A stretch of 64,000 nucleotides of DNA. Origin: Polychytrium aggregatum (lineage: Eukaryota; Chytridiomycota; Chytridiomycetes; Polychytriales). The notes below the pieces were generated by a model, which was not told where the DNA came from, did no database searches, and saw only the letters and a program-made list of their open reading frames with translations. The position numbers were made by a program, and so were the translations under genes. This document shows, piece by piece, positions 36,995 to 50,600 of this stretch. Position 1 is the stretch's first letter. Every line of letters starts with the position of its first letter. The stretch covers positions 1 to 64,000 of the forward strand of contig NW_026516281.1 in the NCBI RefSeq assembly GCF_025602895.1. Direction: 5' to 3'.

Positions 36995-39900
36995 ATGCCC
37001 AAGGCCAAAAAGTCGACCAAAAAGTTCATCAAGAGCCACCTCAAGGACACCATCGAGAGGCGGCGAAAGCACCACAAGGATGTCCAGAAGATCAAGAAGG
37101 ACAGAAACAAGCGATCGAGGCTGCCTGGAGATGCCAAGTCTGGTAATACTCGCTCGCCGGTGTTGGTCGAGGGCTGTGTGCCCTATCTGTAGTGTCTGTT
37201 GTGTCGATCGTGTCGATTATGTCTGTGGATCGAGACCTTGGATTTGACGGACTCTTGAGCCTGCATCGCTCACCCGTGGCGAGCAAGGCACGGACTGTGT
37301 CGGCCACTTTCGGCTTCTAAGTGTCTCTCGTATATTTCAATGGCTCGATGGCGACAGAGCGTGGCGCTGACAACCAGAAAGCTAAAGGGTAGGTGTTTCC
37401 GCACCGTCGGCGATCATTCATTGCTAAACCAAAGGCGGAATCGTCTTCAGGCGATGCACATATACCCGTCATCGAGAGCCTGGCTGATTCAGCCAGATCC
37501 TGCATTGACATGGGGTCGCCTCTCCAACCTATTTCTCTAGCCACGAGGGAGATCCGAATGAGGACGAGTACTTTGACGAGTCCTTGGATATTCTGGGCAA
37601 CCCTGATGAGAGCGATCCGGTAGGTGCCAAGCACCGAACAAGCTTCAGCAGCTCCTCTTGCGGATGCACTGACACCGAGTCCGTATGTCACCGCGATTGC
37701 ATATTCAGGAGCTGGATGAGAACCTGTCCGACGACGATGAGGATCTCGATGGCTTTGAGGCCGATGACGCCGGCGAGGATGAGGCTGATCTCGACGCTGC
37801 CGAGAATGCCGCAGGCACCTCGGAGATCTCGCAGAACAAAAAGGCCATTCTGAAGGAGATCGAGGAGCACAAGAAGCAGCTCGAGGCTCTGAAGGAGAAG
37901 GACCCCGAGTTCTACAAGTATCTGCAGGAGAACGACCAAGGGCTGCTCGACTTTGAGGACGATGGCATGGACGATGATGAAGACGAAGATGCTGAAGATC
38001 TCGCCGGCGATGACGATGACGATCAGGGAATGGACGAAGACGACGCACAAGTCCACGACAACGTCGTTACCAAGACAATGGTCTCGGCCTGGAAGGATTC
38101 GCTGATCAAGGTGTGTGCTCGACGAAGCAGCCCTACGCCTTGTCTGGCGCTTGCGCGCTATGAAGCAATCGCCCCCCCCCTATTCTGCTTGGCTGATCCG
38201 TGTGTTCATCAACAATATCGCATCTAGACACAATCCCTGCGTGCTGCCAAGCGCATTCTGCTTGCCTTCAAAGCCGCCACCACTCTCGACCAGTCCGAGG
38301 ACGAGTCGAAGGCATCGCTTGCATATGTTGTTGATGATACCACCGGTGAGTGCAGCGCCGACGAGCATGGTGTCGTGCCCTTTCAAGCTACCAGACGCTG
38401 GTCACATTTCGTTGCATGACTGTAGCTGCCCTCTCCCCCAAAAGCCCGTGTGCATTTCTGCGGCGATCAAGCCTCGCCCCGATGTACACGCCGCACTCAC
38501 CAGTCACGTTTCTTGTCCGCACACAGTCTTCAATTCTGTCGTTCTGACAACTATAAAATACGTACCCTCTGTCTTCAACACCCACCTGGGCGTCACTGCC
38601 GAGAAACCGTACGTTCCGTCCCATTGATCTGAATGACGATGCGAATGCTCTCTCGTGCACGCTTCGATGCCAGCCGAACGCTGTATGATCCACAGCCCCA
38701 TCGCCACATCATCCCCATCGGCTTACGCTCGTTTCTCCTGTTGCTTGCCGATCCGAATCGTATTCGTGCTTGTTGTGCGCCTCTTGCAGCAAAATTCCAC
38801 AGTCGGGTGGCAAGTGGAAGAAGATCCATCCTCTCGCCAAGTCCTTTATTGGCAATCTCGTGAAGCTGCTCAGTCAAATTACGGACACGACCATGCTTCA
38901 GTTCGTCCTGCGCGAGTCCGAGGCGCTGATTCCGTATATTGTCTGCTTCCCGAAGCAAGGCAAAGGGTATTTGAAGGTGAGGCGGCAAAGCCAGCAGCGA
39001 CAGTGAGAGATCCAGATAGTCGACAGAGTGATCCCCGGTGGTCGAAAATAGCAGCAGCATGAGTTGCACTGTCATCGTCTAATGGAGAAGCGTAGCCCTG
39101 CACTCCTCCAACGGGGCCCACCGATTGCCACTAACACTGCTCGTCACGGATGGATCGCGCCAACGTCGTCTTTTTGAATGTGACCTCCCAGGAACTGCTG
39201 AAACTGTGGACGTCGGCAAATGAGCAAATCCGCATTGTTTCGTTCCTGTGCATGCGCAAGCTCGCTGTCACCCAGCCCACACCCTATCTTGACTCGTGTC
39301 TCAAGGTTGGTATCAGGATGCACCCTGCTCCGAGTGCTGCTCGGGCAGACGCGACCAATATGGAATCCGCGGGGACATTCTCTGGCCAGCTATGCAAGTG
39401 CGCGAGTTTTCTCGGCCGCTCACTTGCCTAATTCCGGCATGACGCTGATTCACTGTATTTGGAATTCCCTTCCAGGGCGCCTATCTAGCATACGTCAGCC
39501 AGAGCAAGATCACCAACGTCTACACCTGGACCCAGATTGACTTTTCTGCCGGGTGCCTGGTGGAACTCTGTGGGCTGCACCCCGTCTCGACCTACCAGCA
39601 CGCGTTTGTGTACATCCGGCAGCTCGCAATTCATCTGAGAAATGCCATCACCCAGAAGACCAAGGTGGGTTCAACGTTGCTTTACCGCGCCTTGCAGCTG
39701 ACTGACGTGTGAATGGCTTGCGGCGATTGCTGGGTGACTGAATGCTGGACGGCTGAGTGACTGGATACTGGACGGCTGGCTGGCTGGCTGGCTGGCTGGC
39801 TGTCGAGATTTGGCACTTTCGAGCCATTTGACTGCCTGGGTGTGCCCGATGATCGCTCGACGATCGGACGTCTGTGCCTGGCGATTCCATCTGACAGCAT

Positions 39901-41308
39901 CCCTGTTTAATGGCGTTGTCCTGTACAGGAGTCGTTCAAAATGGTGTACAACTGGCAGTTCCTGCACTCGCTTCGCCTCTGGTCGCGCGTCATGCAGACA
40001 TATTGCGACCGAAGCTCTGGGGCAGAGCCCTCGAGCGGGATGAGCATGCGCCCCTTGATCTACCCATTCGTTCAAGTGGCCCTGGGTGCCCTCCGGTATG
40101 CATCGTGGATGATGATGGACTCGCTTGCAGTGCGCGATGCCCTTGGCCTGTTGTCGAGGTTGATGGGCAGGCAGCTGGTGGTTGTGTGGTCGTGTGCCGG
40201 GCTTTAGGAGCCGCATACGCAGCAGCAGTGGCTCTGACAGCGGCATTGCTTCATCTTTACAGCCTGAAGCCCTCGGCCAAGTTCTTCCCCTTCCGATTCC
40301 ACATCGTGCGACTACTGATCCAGCTGTCCAACAAGACGGGCACGTACATCCCCCTGGCAGCACAGCTGTTCGAGGTCTTTGAGAGCGCCGAGCTGCGAAA
40401 CAAAGCCAAGCCCTCGACCGCCAAGCCTATGGACTTTATCCACAGCATCAAGGCCCCTAACAACTATTTGGGCACGCGCGTGTACCAGAACAACGTCGTC
40501 GACGAGGTGGTGGGGCTGATGTCGGACTACTTTGCCTCGTTTGCGCTGTCGATCTCGTTCCCGGAGTTGGTGGTGCCGGCGATCATCCAGATCAAGCGCT
40601 TTGTCAAGAAAAGCAAAAACTTTACGGCCAACAAGCAGCTCCAGCAGCTGGTTGAGAAGGTGGGTGGCTCTTTGCTCCACACGGCCCGGGGTGTGTGATG
40701 GATCTGAAAACCTCTCGCGACACAAGCGGTTCTCTTAAGCCAGGCACTCCCCCAATGCACTCCATATGATGTGCTCGTTTTACGACACACCTGAAGCCTC
40801 GTGTGCTATCAATCTCACCCTTGCGTTGTGATTTCCATACCCCCCCCCGCTCCAGCTCGAGCAAAACAGCCAATTCATCGAATCGCGACGGTCTAACGTC
40901 GACTTTAGTCCACGCGACGAGGGCAAATGCATGAACTTCCTCCAGGACCTGGATCCGGCAGTGTCGCCGCTGTACAAGTACAACGCCGCCCGACAAAAGC
41001 TGAAGGACCAGCAGAATGCCAAACTCGTCGAGTCGTCAATACGAGAGGACCGCGACACCAAGAAGGAGAAGCGCCGCCTGCTGCGCGAGGAAGGATCCCG
41101 ACGCAAGGGCAACAAGGGTGCGACCCACAGTGAAGAGGATGGCTTCGACGAGGACCTGGGCAGCGACGACGACGACGACGATGACGACGACGGCCGGGAC
41201 TTGGTCGAGGAGTTTGACGGATTCAGCGACGAAGACGAGGAGGAAGACGAGCTGGAGGCCGAACTGGAGGGCGAAGACGAGGACGAGGACGAGCTCGAAA
41301 TGGAGTAG
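36995..41308 (+). CDS. NOC2: Nucleolar complex protein 2 (Noc2/Rebu1 family)
   Basis: Escorts pre-60S ribosomal particles from nucleolus to nucleoplasm. Twelve exons (36995-37142, 37358-37388, 37541-37619, 37709-38110, 38228-38345, 38527-38608, 38790-38976, 39192-39305, 39476-39664, 39929-40095, 40263-40659, 40856-41308) close in phase to 788 residues. A lysine-rich nuclear-localisation start (MPKAKKSTKKFIKSHLKD) leads into an acidic region. The Noc2 HEAT-like core follows, with SGGKWKKIHPLAKSF, YTWTQIDFSAGCLVELCGL, SFKMVYNWQFLHSLRLWSRV, RPLIYPFVQVALGALRLKP and KFFPFRFHIVRLLIQLS. The C-terminus is again acidic (Asp/Glu runs). A GGCT repeat lies in intron 9. Confidence 0.94.
39776..39802. repeat. 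(GGCT)n tetranucleotide repeat
   Basis: About seven GGCT units in intron 9 of NOC2. Confidence 0.93.
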
Positions 41309-42360
41309 TCGACCGGACAGGCGTCGCGGCCACGGCCCGGGCTCCGTTCCCCACGACAGGAGCCTGCAACGACGAAGGGAGGGGGTCACGCCCTTGCTTT
41401 CGCCGTGCACATGGGTCGCCGTGCTCGCAGCTCGGGCGGACTGTTTGGCATGCAATGGACTGGACCTGGTCCATGTGATTGAGTTTGTGGAGGGTCAATT
41501 CAATAGACCTCAGTCTCCCTCCTCCACCGTCGCCACACGACGTTGCCCTTGCCAGCGGTGCGTTGCCAGGCTGGTGGCTCGGACGAGCCGCGGTAGTCCG
41601 AGGGCCTGTGCCTCCTCTGCGGATGAGCGCTCAGCTATGTGCTGACGATGCGCTGATGCAAGACATGTCCCCGTGCGTGTGCATGGCGGGACGTTAAGGC
41701 TGTCAACGTGTGGATTGCATCCCAACGGACATTTATAATCGATGCTCATTGGGCCGACTTGGTCGACGTGCAGCTGGTCGACGTGCGCCGTATGCGAGTT
41801 GTGTCGAGCCGCGGCAGCAGCAAGGATGCAGACCTCGTCCACAAGCGAAATGACATCGCACGTTGCGTGATTGGGATCGCCTCCGACGCATCTTCGTCGG
41901 GGCGGGAGTTGCGGACGAGCAGCAGCAAAGAGGGAGATCGGCCCAGACAAAGCGACGCTTGGGCGGTGGTCCTTGATCTGAGCCGCCATCGAAGACGAGC
42001 AGCTATCGAAGACGACGGCCTGCGCTGGCCTTGCTTCAGCGACCAACCTGCAACTGCGATTCCACTTTGGCGACCGATTGCTCTTTGGCGACTGATTGCT
42101 CTTTGGCGACCGATTTCCCTTTGCCAATCTCCACGCATCCCACACCGGTCTTCGTCGTCTGGCCAACACTCTCCGCCGGGCACACTTTCTTCTGGCCTGC
42201 CTGTTTCGGCCCTCCGACAAGGGTGGAGATTCGGACAACGCGACCGCAAGCAGCCAGGCGCACCACTGACAGCGGCGGTGAGTGTTCTGTGCCTCGCGTG
42301 TGGTGAAGTGGTGTCGAGGTATTGTTGATGCTGCCGAGGCCGCTGTGGTTGTGTGTGGTC

Positions 42361-42415
42361 GTTGATGTTGATGTCGATGTTGATGTCGATGTTGATGTCG
42401 ATGTCGATATCGATG
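42361..42415. repeat. 12-bp unit tgatgtcgatgt, about four copies
   Basis: Near-perfect array gttgatgtcgat repeated, shading into gatatcgatgc. Confidence 0.85.
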
Positions 42416-43334
42416 CGCTGTTGCTGCAGCAATGATATCGGTTGCGGATATGGGTCCGTTGTGATATCGATCGTCCCCAGCTGCGGTTTCGATATGGATT
42501 GTTGTCGTCACATCGGATCGGCTGTCCACTCGCCTGCTCGCCTTGCCCTCCACTGGAACCCTCGATGCTGGCCTCTGTTGTCGTCCCACCAGCAGGGGGA
42601 TCATTCGGTGGTCTCCCGTCTGGTCCCGCACTCGGCCGAGCCATTTCACTCAGCGTCGGTCGATTGAATCGATATCCATCCTTGCCTCTCGTCTATTCAC
42701 CCCGTTTGTCTTTCATCCATTCACCCCATCTGCCTCTCATTCTTTTGCCCGGTCTGGCACCGAGCTCGTCTTCTCACGCCGTCTTGTTCTCCTTCGTTTG
42801 ATCTTGAACTACTCGTCCATCGGCCTCGTCTGCACCCCTCCATCGCCCGCATCCATCCTCTCGCCCACATATTCACCCGCCTGTTCCCACTCCCCCTCCT
42901 CCTCAATTTACCCTGCCTGTCGGCTGTCACTCGCTGGCCCCAGGCCCCATTTCGAGCCGTTTCCAGTCTTACCTGCTCATTTCCTCCGTGTAAGTTCCCC
43001 CGTCTCCCTTGCTCGCTCGCCACCTTCAGAGCTGCTGGTTGGTGCTGTCCCTCTGCCCCCACCCACCTACCCAGCTATCGATGTCCAGCTCGTGCCGGTC
43101 GTCCCGTTGGTCGACTGACTTGCCGACCGGTAGATCGGCCCTATTCGTCGCCCTTGCTCGCTGCCGCCCATGGCCCCATGTCCGCACGCTAACACCCAGC
43201 CCGACTCTCTGCCCCGCTCGCGGCCATCTATCCCGTCCTCCTGCCCTGGGCCACCCACCCACCCACCCATCCCTGGATGCTTTCCTTCATCGGGGGGCAC
43301 CTACTTGCACGTCGCTCCTCCAGCCGATAGCGTG

Positions 43335-43342
43335 TATATAAG
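43335..43342 (+). promoter_or_regulatory. TATA-box-like element of the RGS gene
   Basis: tatataag in gtgtatataagctcg, about 60 bases upstream of the ATG at 43398. Confidence 0.4.
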
Positions 43343-43397
43343 CTCGTTCCTCATCGCCCAACCCCCCCCGTCGTTGCATCTATCGCCAAGACCCGCC

Positions 43398-46300
43398 ATG
43401 GATCCATCCGCTGCTCCCTCTGTCCAGATCCTGACCGGCAGCGACCCCGATAGCCTCAACTCTACCACCGAGTCCACATCCGAGTCCAAGCCCTCGCGCG
43501 GCCCTTCCGTTGCAAAGTCCCGCCTGAGCGACTGCTCGCTCCAGAGCCAGGACCGCTCGTTCGTAAAGTCCATGCCCAGCATCAACGAGGTCCGGTCCGA
43601 GTTCCTCAAGATCGAAACCAAGAGCGGCTCCTCTGCCGGCGCTCCCTCCTCGCCCGCAGCCTCGACCATCTCCAAGCTCTCGGGCCACTCCAGCCTCAGC
43701 ACCCTCAACAAGCAGCACTCGGAGCAGTCCTTCAAGAGCCTGGGCTCGCTGGGCTCGGGGGGCTCCGGCAGCATCTATTCATTCCGTGATCCGACCCAGT
43801 ACGAGCTGGTCCTCGAAAAGATCCTAAACCGCCCACCGGCCCCCAACCCCGACACGGCCTCTCAGAGTCTTCGTTATCGACGCCTGCTGATGATGGAAAA
43901 TGGTGAGGATCGTTCTTGGGTCCGGCTGTGATCGGGATTGCTGCTGCTTTGCCTGGCTTTGCCGCATTGCCATGCATTGCCTTGCATTGTATTGCATTGC
44001 GTTGTGTTGCGGTCCATCCTCGGCTGTCCACACCTTCGACTTGGCTGCCTGTGGCGCCGACCCCCTCTGGTATCAAATGCGAGCCATGTCCGCCGGTGCC
44101 CAACACTCGCGCCTCGCGGACACGTATGTCTGATCCCGACCCCTTGGCATCCATGATCGACGCTCGAATGGCGCGGCCGGATGTTGCATCCCAAGGCTCT
44201 ATCTCCCGCCTCGGGCCCTGTCTTTGGCACCCAGCCTTGGGTTGTACTCCGCACAGTCCTCCCCATTGTGTGCGCTAACGATGTGCTTCACCGGCAACTT
44301 GCAGTGCTTATGCGTCTGCGCGATCCGCAGATCGGCATCGAAATGGGTCTCAAGAAGAAGCTCTTCAAGGAAAAGATTCCGAGCTTCACAGGTTGGCGGT
44401 CGCTGCTTGGCGCTGCGTGCCATCTCGCCCTGGGGATCCCTGTCGAATCGATACGCCTATCACTCATGGCCGCATTGATGTATTGACTCGCATCTCCTCC
44501 ATTCATTGGTGAATCACCGCAGGAGCTGCTTTGGTCGACTGGATCCTGATCAACTGCAATTTCTTGGACCGAGAGGAGGCCTTCAAGCTGGCCCAGACCC
44601 TGTTCACTGAGGGATACATTGTATCTATCGAGCTCTCGTCCCGCTTTCGAGACGATAGCAGCTCGTACACTCTACAGTCTCCGCTCATGTTTCCTGCGCC
44701 GGACTGGCGACTAGACGATATGGGTGAGCGAGCTAATGATGCAGTCGCGGTCCGAGTCAGCTCATCCCCGAAATGCCGGATTGGCATTCATAGCCCCGTC
44801 TGAGATCACATGCCACCATGACAGCGGTTCTTGGATCTTTTCCACTGATATGTGTATCTTGCACCGCCATCCAACGACGCACTGCCTCTGCCAGAGTATG
44901 CTGCGTATTTGGTCAGACGAACTCTCCGAAGCACGTCAAAGTTTTACCTCCAGGACTGGGAGATCGATCGGCTCAACAAGCTACAGATTGTCATGGACAA
45001 GTACTGGCACCAGGTGGAGGATAAGGTCAAGAACCATCTGGTGTAAGTCTCGCCATGCACTTGTGCCAGAAGGAGAGGGGCGCTGTTGTTACTGTGCATC
45101 AATGCTCGCCAGGGGCCTGTGCTTTGGCGTTGGTATGGGTTCAATGCTGTCTTGGGCTCGATCTAAAATCTCGTCGCATTCGCATTTACGCTTGCCGCCC
45201 CGTGCATCCTCTGATTCAGGGTGATCAATTCCCTGGGCAAGCACGAGCGCAAGCTGTTTCAGTACCAAGAGTACGCCTTCTGGCGTGCCCAACGTCCCGA
45301 GGCAAGTCCCATCTTTGCAGACTCTCTTGGTCTGCCAGTCGATGTGCGCTCGCTCTCCCTCGGCCCCATGCGATACAAATAGGCGTGCATCCATCATTCT
45401 GTATCTTCCATATCAACTACTTTGTTCATGTACTGACTTGTCTCGGCCTTCGCTCCCTAGCCCGGTGCGCTTCCAATCAACAGTAGTGAGGAGAAGCAGG
45501 AAATGGCTGCACCTGTTCGGATGCACAACTTTGAGGCAAGTCGGCGCTGGATACGATATATCGAGGCACACGGCGGTGCTACTCGCCTGTCGTGATGTTT
45601 GCGAGATCGTACTGCCCTCGACAACATCTCATCACACGCCGTACTGCCACATCGCTGACACAGCACGCCTATCCTCCAGGTGCAGCTCAAGGGAAAGGAT
45701 TACCTTTCCTGGCTTGAAAGGAAAATTGAGCAGTTTCAGATTGCCCTGAGCTCGAGTCGGGTCAAGATTTCGCAGGCAAGCAAGAGGTAGGATCTGGCCA
45801 AGGTTACTGAGCCAATGTTGGTATGTGCATCGCGCTGGGAATCTCGCTAATTTCACATCCAAAACGCAGCTTGATCAGTCGCACAGAGCTCTTTCTGCCT
45901 CAAGACCCTCTCTTGATGGACGACGACTCGAAGAATTCGCCAAACCCATGGATTTCATCCTCCACGGCCGTGTGGACTGCTGAAAGGTAAGCCAGCCAGC
46001 GGTTTAATGGATACACATTGACTTAGCTTGGGCAATAGAGCCAACGAGGCGACTTCTTCCGTTTGCATCCACTCCCGGCTATGCTGCCGATGCAGCAGCT
46101 CCAGCTTGATGCTGGCCTTGCGTCGGCCGTGTCCGCATACGTATCCTTGCACCGTGCCTGCCCCATCTGACCAGTCCCCTCAAATCGCATACCCAGAGTC
46201 AAGCCCAACGACGCCGAGATCCGCATCTGGTGCTCGTCCTTCCCCGATTTAATCTGCGACCCACTCGGCCAAAAGTTCTTCCGCCAGTTTTTGTGCAAGG

Positions 46301-46972
46301 AATTCTCATCGGTGAGCGTTGCTCGATCGACGACTGCTGCCGAGCATGCGTCTTTGTGCTCGTCCACATCAAGCTCGGATCCGAGTTCCCAAGCACGTGC
46401 CCGGACCCAGCATCGACCTAACATCTGACTACTTGTGCCAATAGGAAAACTTGGATTTTCATCTCAAGTTCCTCGAGCTGCAGGAAGCGCCGACCCGCAA
46501 GGAGTTTACGCGGATCGCATACGAGATCTACTGGGACTATATCAGGACCTCGAGCGCGCACGAGCTCAACATCAACGATAAGACGCGGTCGAGTGTCATT
46601 GCAATCCTCGACAAGGCCGTCGAGGACGGTGTCTTCACTGGCGTCATCAATCTGAAGAAGCTCGAGACCTATGCAGTGCACGTCGACACCATCGGCGCCG
46701 CGCAGTCGAGCACGACCTTCTCCAAGAAGAGCATCGAGACCGAGGGCGGGCCACTCGTCAGCGAGTCCACGCCATCTCCGATCCTGCCAAAGATGTACCA
46801 GCTTCCATACAACGTCTTTGACGAGGTGCACGACCACGTCTACAACATGATGATGAAGGACTCGTACCCGCGCTTCTGCAACTCGGACATTGTCAAGGAG
46901 TTAATCCAGCAAGCCAGTCTCACCCGGAGTGATCCTGGCCTGAGCAAGATCAAGTCGCAGAGCGAGTTCTGA
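43398..46972 (+). CDS. R7-type regulator of G-protein signalling (DEP-DHEX-GGL-RGS)
   Basis: GTPase-activating protein for a G-alpha subunit; R7 proteins pair with a Gbeta5-like partner through the GGL domain. Ten exons (43398-43902, 44305-44391, 44523-44723, 44895-45042, 45220-45301, 45461-45535, 45680-45786, 45870-45986, 46197-46311, 46445-46972) close in phase to 654 residues. After a Ser-rich leader come a DEP domain (about 165-255, ALVDWILINCNFLDREEAF), a DHEX-like part (265-350, EYAAYLVRRTLRS, YAFWRAQRPE), a GGL stretch (367-430, WLERKIEQFQIALSS, then DPLL and NPW) and the RGS domain (about 445 onward, CDPLGQKFFRQFLCKEFSSE, KDSYPRF). The RGS domain holds a roughly 45-residue insert. Introns 5 and 6 both begin GCAAGT. 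Confidence 0.88.
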
Positions 46973-47600
46973 TGTCGCTCAGCCGTTTCCTCCTCCTCCT
47001 CCTTTACACCTCATCCCGCGCCATCCACCTGTTGGTGAAGTGCTAGAGGCTATCCGACAGCAGCTCGGACTGCCATGCTGCTACTTTTGGCTGAGTCATC
47101 GACCAAACTCCCGCACGACCTCTGCCGACTGGATACGAATCCATGGTGAACATATAAATATCTGCGTCGTAGTCTTGCCTCGCGATCCGGCGCTGATCAT
47201 GAGCTCCTGCCGTTGTCTGGGACCGGCCACCCTCCATTCACTCACCTACATCCTCTACCCGCAGCTGCGCGCTTTGCAGCTTGTTTGCCTGTGCTCTACT
47301 CTTGCATGATTGCTTTACTTTCTCCTACTCTGACGGGCTTGTGTTTTTTTTTTTTGTTACATCTGCTCGGCACGCCGTGACCGTCCCGAATCCCTTTTCC
47401 ATCTCCCCCCCTTTTCTCCTGTGTTTGACCTATCAGTGTTCTCGATTCTATAACCATGTAATGCATCGTCTTGTTTTGGGTACGCTTCTACACGTCGTTG
47501 TTCCTCTGTCCTTGTGTCGGCAGTGCCATGGAGCGAGGGCTGCATCCATAGTCCCCAGGCAGAGTAGGTCCTTGGCCGTCGGTGAATATTGCGAGTAGAA
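46973..47600. other. Convergent spacer between RGS and CRIB-kinase genes
   Basis: Contains a run of 14 T at 47345-47359 and C/T-rich sequence. No gene seen. Confidence 0.5.
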
Positions 47601-50600
47601 CTACTGCTTTTGATCCCGTCGTTTCTGCCCACGGTATGTGAAGCCGGCAAAGGCAATGTTCTTTCGTGCCTCCAGCAGGGCCATCCACTCGGGATTGTTG
47701 CTGCTGCTGCCGTCCGGCTGCGTCTCCTGGGCTTTTGGCGCCGTCGGCTTTTCCTCAGGCGCTGCATCTCCAGAGGGATCTGCGTCAAGGTCTGGCCGGT
47801 ACGGTGCTTGGCTCATTGCCAGAGCAGCCCAGTCGATCCTTTTGAACCACGGGTGGCTCTGGATCGTGAGATTGTTGCGCTTTCGCGACGGCGACTCCGA
47901 AAGGCGCTCGTCCTGGTGGCAGATGAGGGAGGCAATGAGGTCTCTGGCCTCGGGCGAGACCGTTGGGGTCTCTGGAAACCGAAGGGCCTTCTTCCAGTTG
48001 ACGATCTTGTTCTTTGTCTGCTTCCTGGTCTTGGCGCAGAAGGGAGGAAACCCATAGAGCATCTCGAACAAAATGACCCCGAACGACCACCAGTCCGACC
48101 TGGAGTCGTACCCCTCCCGCAGAATCACCTCTGGGGCCATATAGTTGAAGGTGCCGACCATCGAGTAGGCCATCTTGGCTCGGTTCTTGTCACGCCACCG
48201 CAGCATCTTTTCGTGCGGCGGCAGGTCGAAGGACTCGTCGTCGGTCGGCGAGTCTGGCGGCGAGGCGGGGCTCCGGGGAGACGGCGCTGTTGCCGAGGTG
48301 GCACTTTCGGCCTTGAGCACCTGGGTGATGGTCACCTCGCGCTGAGTGTCATAGTAGTCCATGTTGTGGGACCAGTGGAAGTCCGTGGCCAGGCCAAAGT
48401 CGGCCAGTTTCATGTGTCCGCTGCGATTCAGCAGAAAGTTGTCTGGCTGGGTGATGTGGATGCATGTGTGGGTGTGGTTGAGTGCGAGTTAGTTGATAGC
48501 ATGCATGTGTGGGTTGGTGTTGGCATTTTGTATTGGGTGCGTAGTCCACGAGCGGATGCAATGTTCAGGGAAAGCGAGATGCGGATGAGGATACAGCAAC
48601 CGAGCGTTTGAAGCCTCGTCAAACAGCCACATGTCCATACATCACAACACAGCAGCCCGCATCCATACCTTGATGTCTCTGTGTACAATCCTGCGACACC
48701 ACAACATGGACGGCGCATTTGGATGTGCATCGGATCGACATCGCATTCAAATGGGATTTGCATTGAATTGCGGTCCAGCGCAATTCGGTCCAGCGCAATT
48801 CGGTCCAGCGCAATTCGGTCCAGCGTTTTCGGGAGAGAGGACCATAGTCAGTGCGAACGTCCACCAGTTTTTGATAGCTAGACTCACTCGCCAGACCCCG
48901 CAGATGCCGCAACCAGCCGTGCCGTCCATGCTCTTGCCAAGTACTTACCCCAGCGAATGCGCCTCGGATATCGCCATCACCATCTCTGCGGCGTAGAATC
49001 TTGCAAAGTCCTCCTCGAACACGTCCAGCTTGATCAGAAGCGACAGCAAGTCACCGCCTTCCATAAACTCAAGCACAAAATACAGGTGGTCGTGGTCCTG
49101 GAAGCAGTACACAAGCTTGACGATCCATTTGGAGCCGTCTGCGACCATCGAGAGCAGGTCGCGCTCGGCACGGATATAGCATTCGTGTCCGTTCTTCAGG
49201 GCCTCGACCTTGCTGATGATCTTCATGGCATACAACTCGTTGGTGGCCCTCTCTCGCACAAGCTTGACGACGCCAAAGCCTCCCCGCCCGAGCTGGCACA
49301 CAACATCAAAGTCATTGACCGAGAGCCGTTGGCGCACAAGCCGGATGCGCTCAGTCTCCTCGGCCAGCCACTGCTTGCGTCGGGTCTGCTTCTCGGTCTC
49401 GGAGAGGCTCCCGACGCTGTTGAGCATCGCTTCGAGTTGTGCTCGTCGTTTGGCCCGCCCGCGGACGCCGTCCGAGTACAGTTGCTCAAAGTGCTTCTCC
49501 AGATATGCCTTGGCGGCGACGGACCGCTCAACTGTCATCAGCGAAACCTTGTGGCCACCGGGTGTGCGCGGCGACATGGTCCCTGAAGATGGCTTTTTGT
49601 TTTCGGTGAGCTCGCCGCTCGTCCGCTTGAAGGGAATCTGGATGAGCGAAACGAGGTTTTCGAGGCTCTTCTTGACGTCCTTGAAGGTGTCGAGGGCACC
49701 GCTCTCGTCGGACCTGGTGCCGGCAGGACCATCTGCAGGGATCGTCGCCCGCCCCCTCAAGCCTCAGTATCGAAATGGCCATTCATGCTTGCACTGTCGT
49801 GGCGAGTGCCGTAATGCACCGGTGTCTTGGCGAGAGCCACAATCCACCAGTATCCACACAGACACCATGATGTGAGTGCGGCTAGAGGCAATTTGGCAAC
49901 CTCACCTCTCTCACGATTCATTTCTTGCAGTGCCTTTGTTGCTTGGCTCATGTTGTCAGCATGAACCACATGGCTGAGGGGGCAGAAACGATGATACTCA
50001 GCCGATGAAGCTTTGATGGCTTTGACGGTGCTCGGCGACTCCCTCTGCATCGTGGCCACGACCATCCCAATTGGGTGATAATGACTCGCGACTGACAAAA
50101 GTGGTGGAAAGAGGGTACAAGTGACGAGAAAGCGGGACAGAAGCCACGTCGATGAAGATAGCCACGAATGCGCACTTACTCAAACTTTATCGGCGAGGAG
50201 ATCATGTCAGGGTTGATTTTGCGTCGGGGACTTTCTGCCCTCTCGATCTGCACAGCTTTGGGGATTTGCTCGGCGCTTTCAGCATGGGCCACATGGCTGT
50301 GGGAATCCGACCATCCGAGTTTGCATCGGTGCGGGTGACGATGCCGCAACGGTCCGTTCGATAGGTGTGCGGCCGTGTCGGGGATGGCCCGCCAGGAGGG
50401 TGAACGTTAAAGCATGCGATATCACCATCCGCCGAATGCGAATGGCCAGAGTCCAAGCAGCCCGTCCAGATGGCTCAGGCCATCGATAACTCTGCAACGC
50501 AGGGGCGCATACTGGACATGCACCGCAACCGGATGCCTACTCAAAGTTGGTCGGCGACGAGATCATGTCGGGGTTGATTCTCCGCTTGGGAGCAGGCTTT

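Larger units (their letters stand above)
41309..43397. other. Intergenic region of 2.1 kb upstream of the RGS gene
   Basis: No gene supported. Frames up to 379 codons on the minus strand are low-complexity (His, Arg, Ser, Gln) and overlap plus-strand frames. Contents: an ATGTTG/ATGTCG repeat (42361-42415), triple repeat of gattgctctttggcgac around 42062-42115, and C/T-rich tracts from 42660 to 43390 that probably belong to the RGS promoter and leader. Confidence 0.55.

Noticed and set aside
41510-42649. 379-codon minus-strand frame
   Set aside because: Low-complexity His/Arg/Ser/Gln translation through tandem repeats, no domain, and equal frames on the other strand.
47589-48611. 340-codon + strand frame
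   Set aside because: Antisense to the kinase exon; no recognisable domain.
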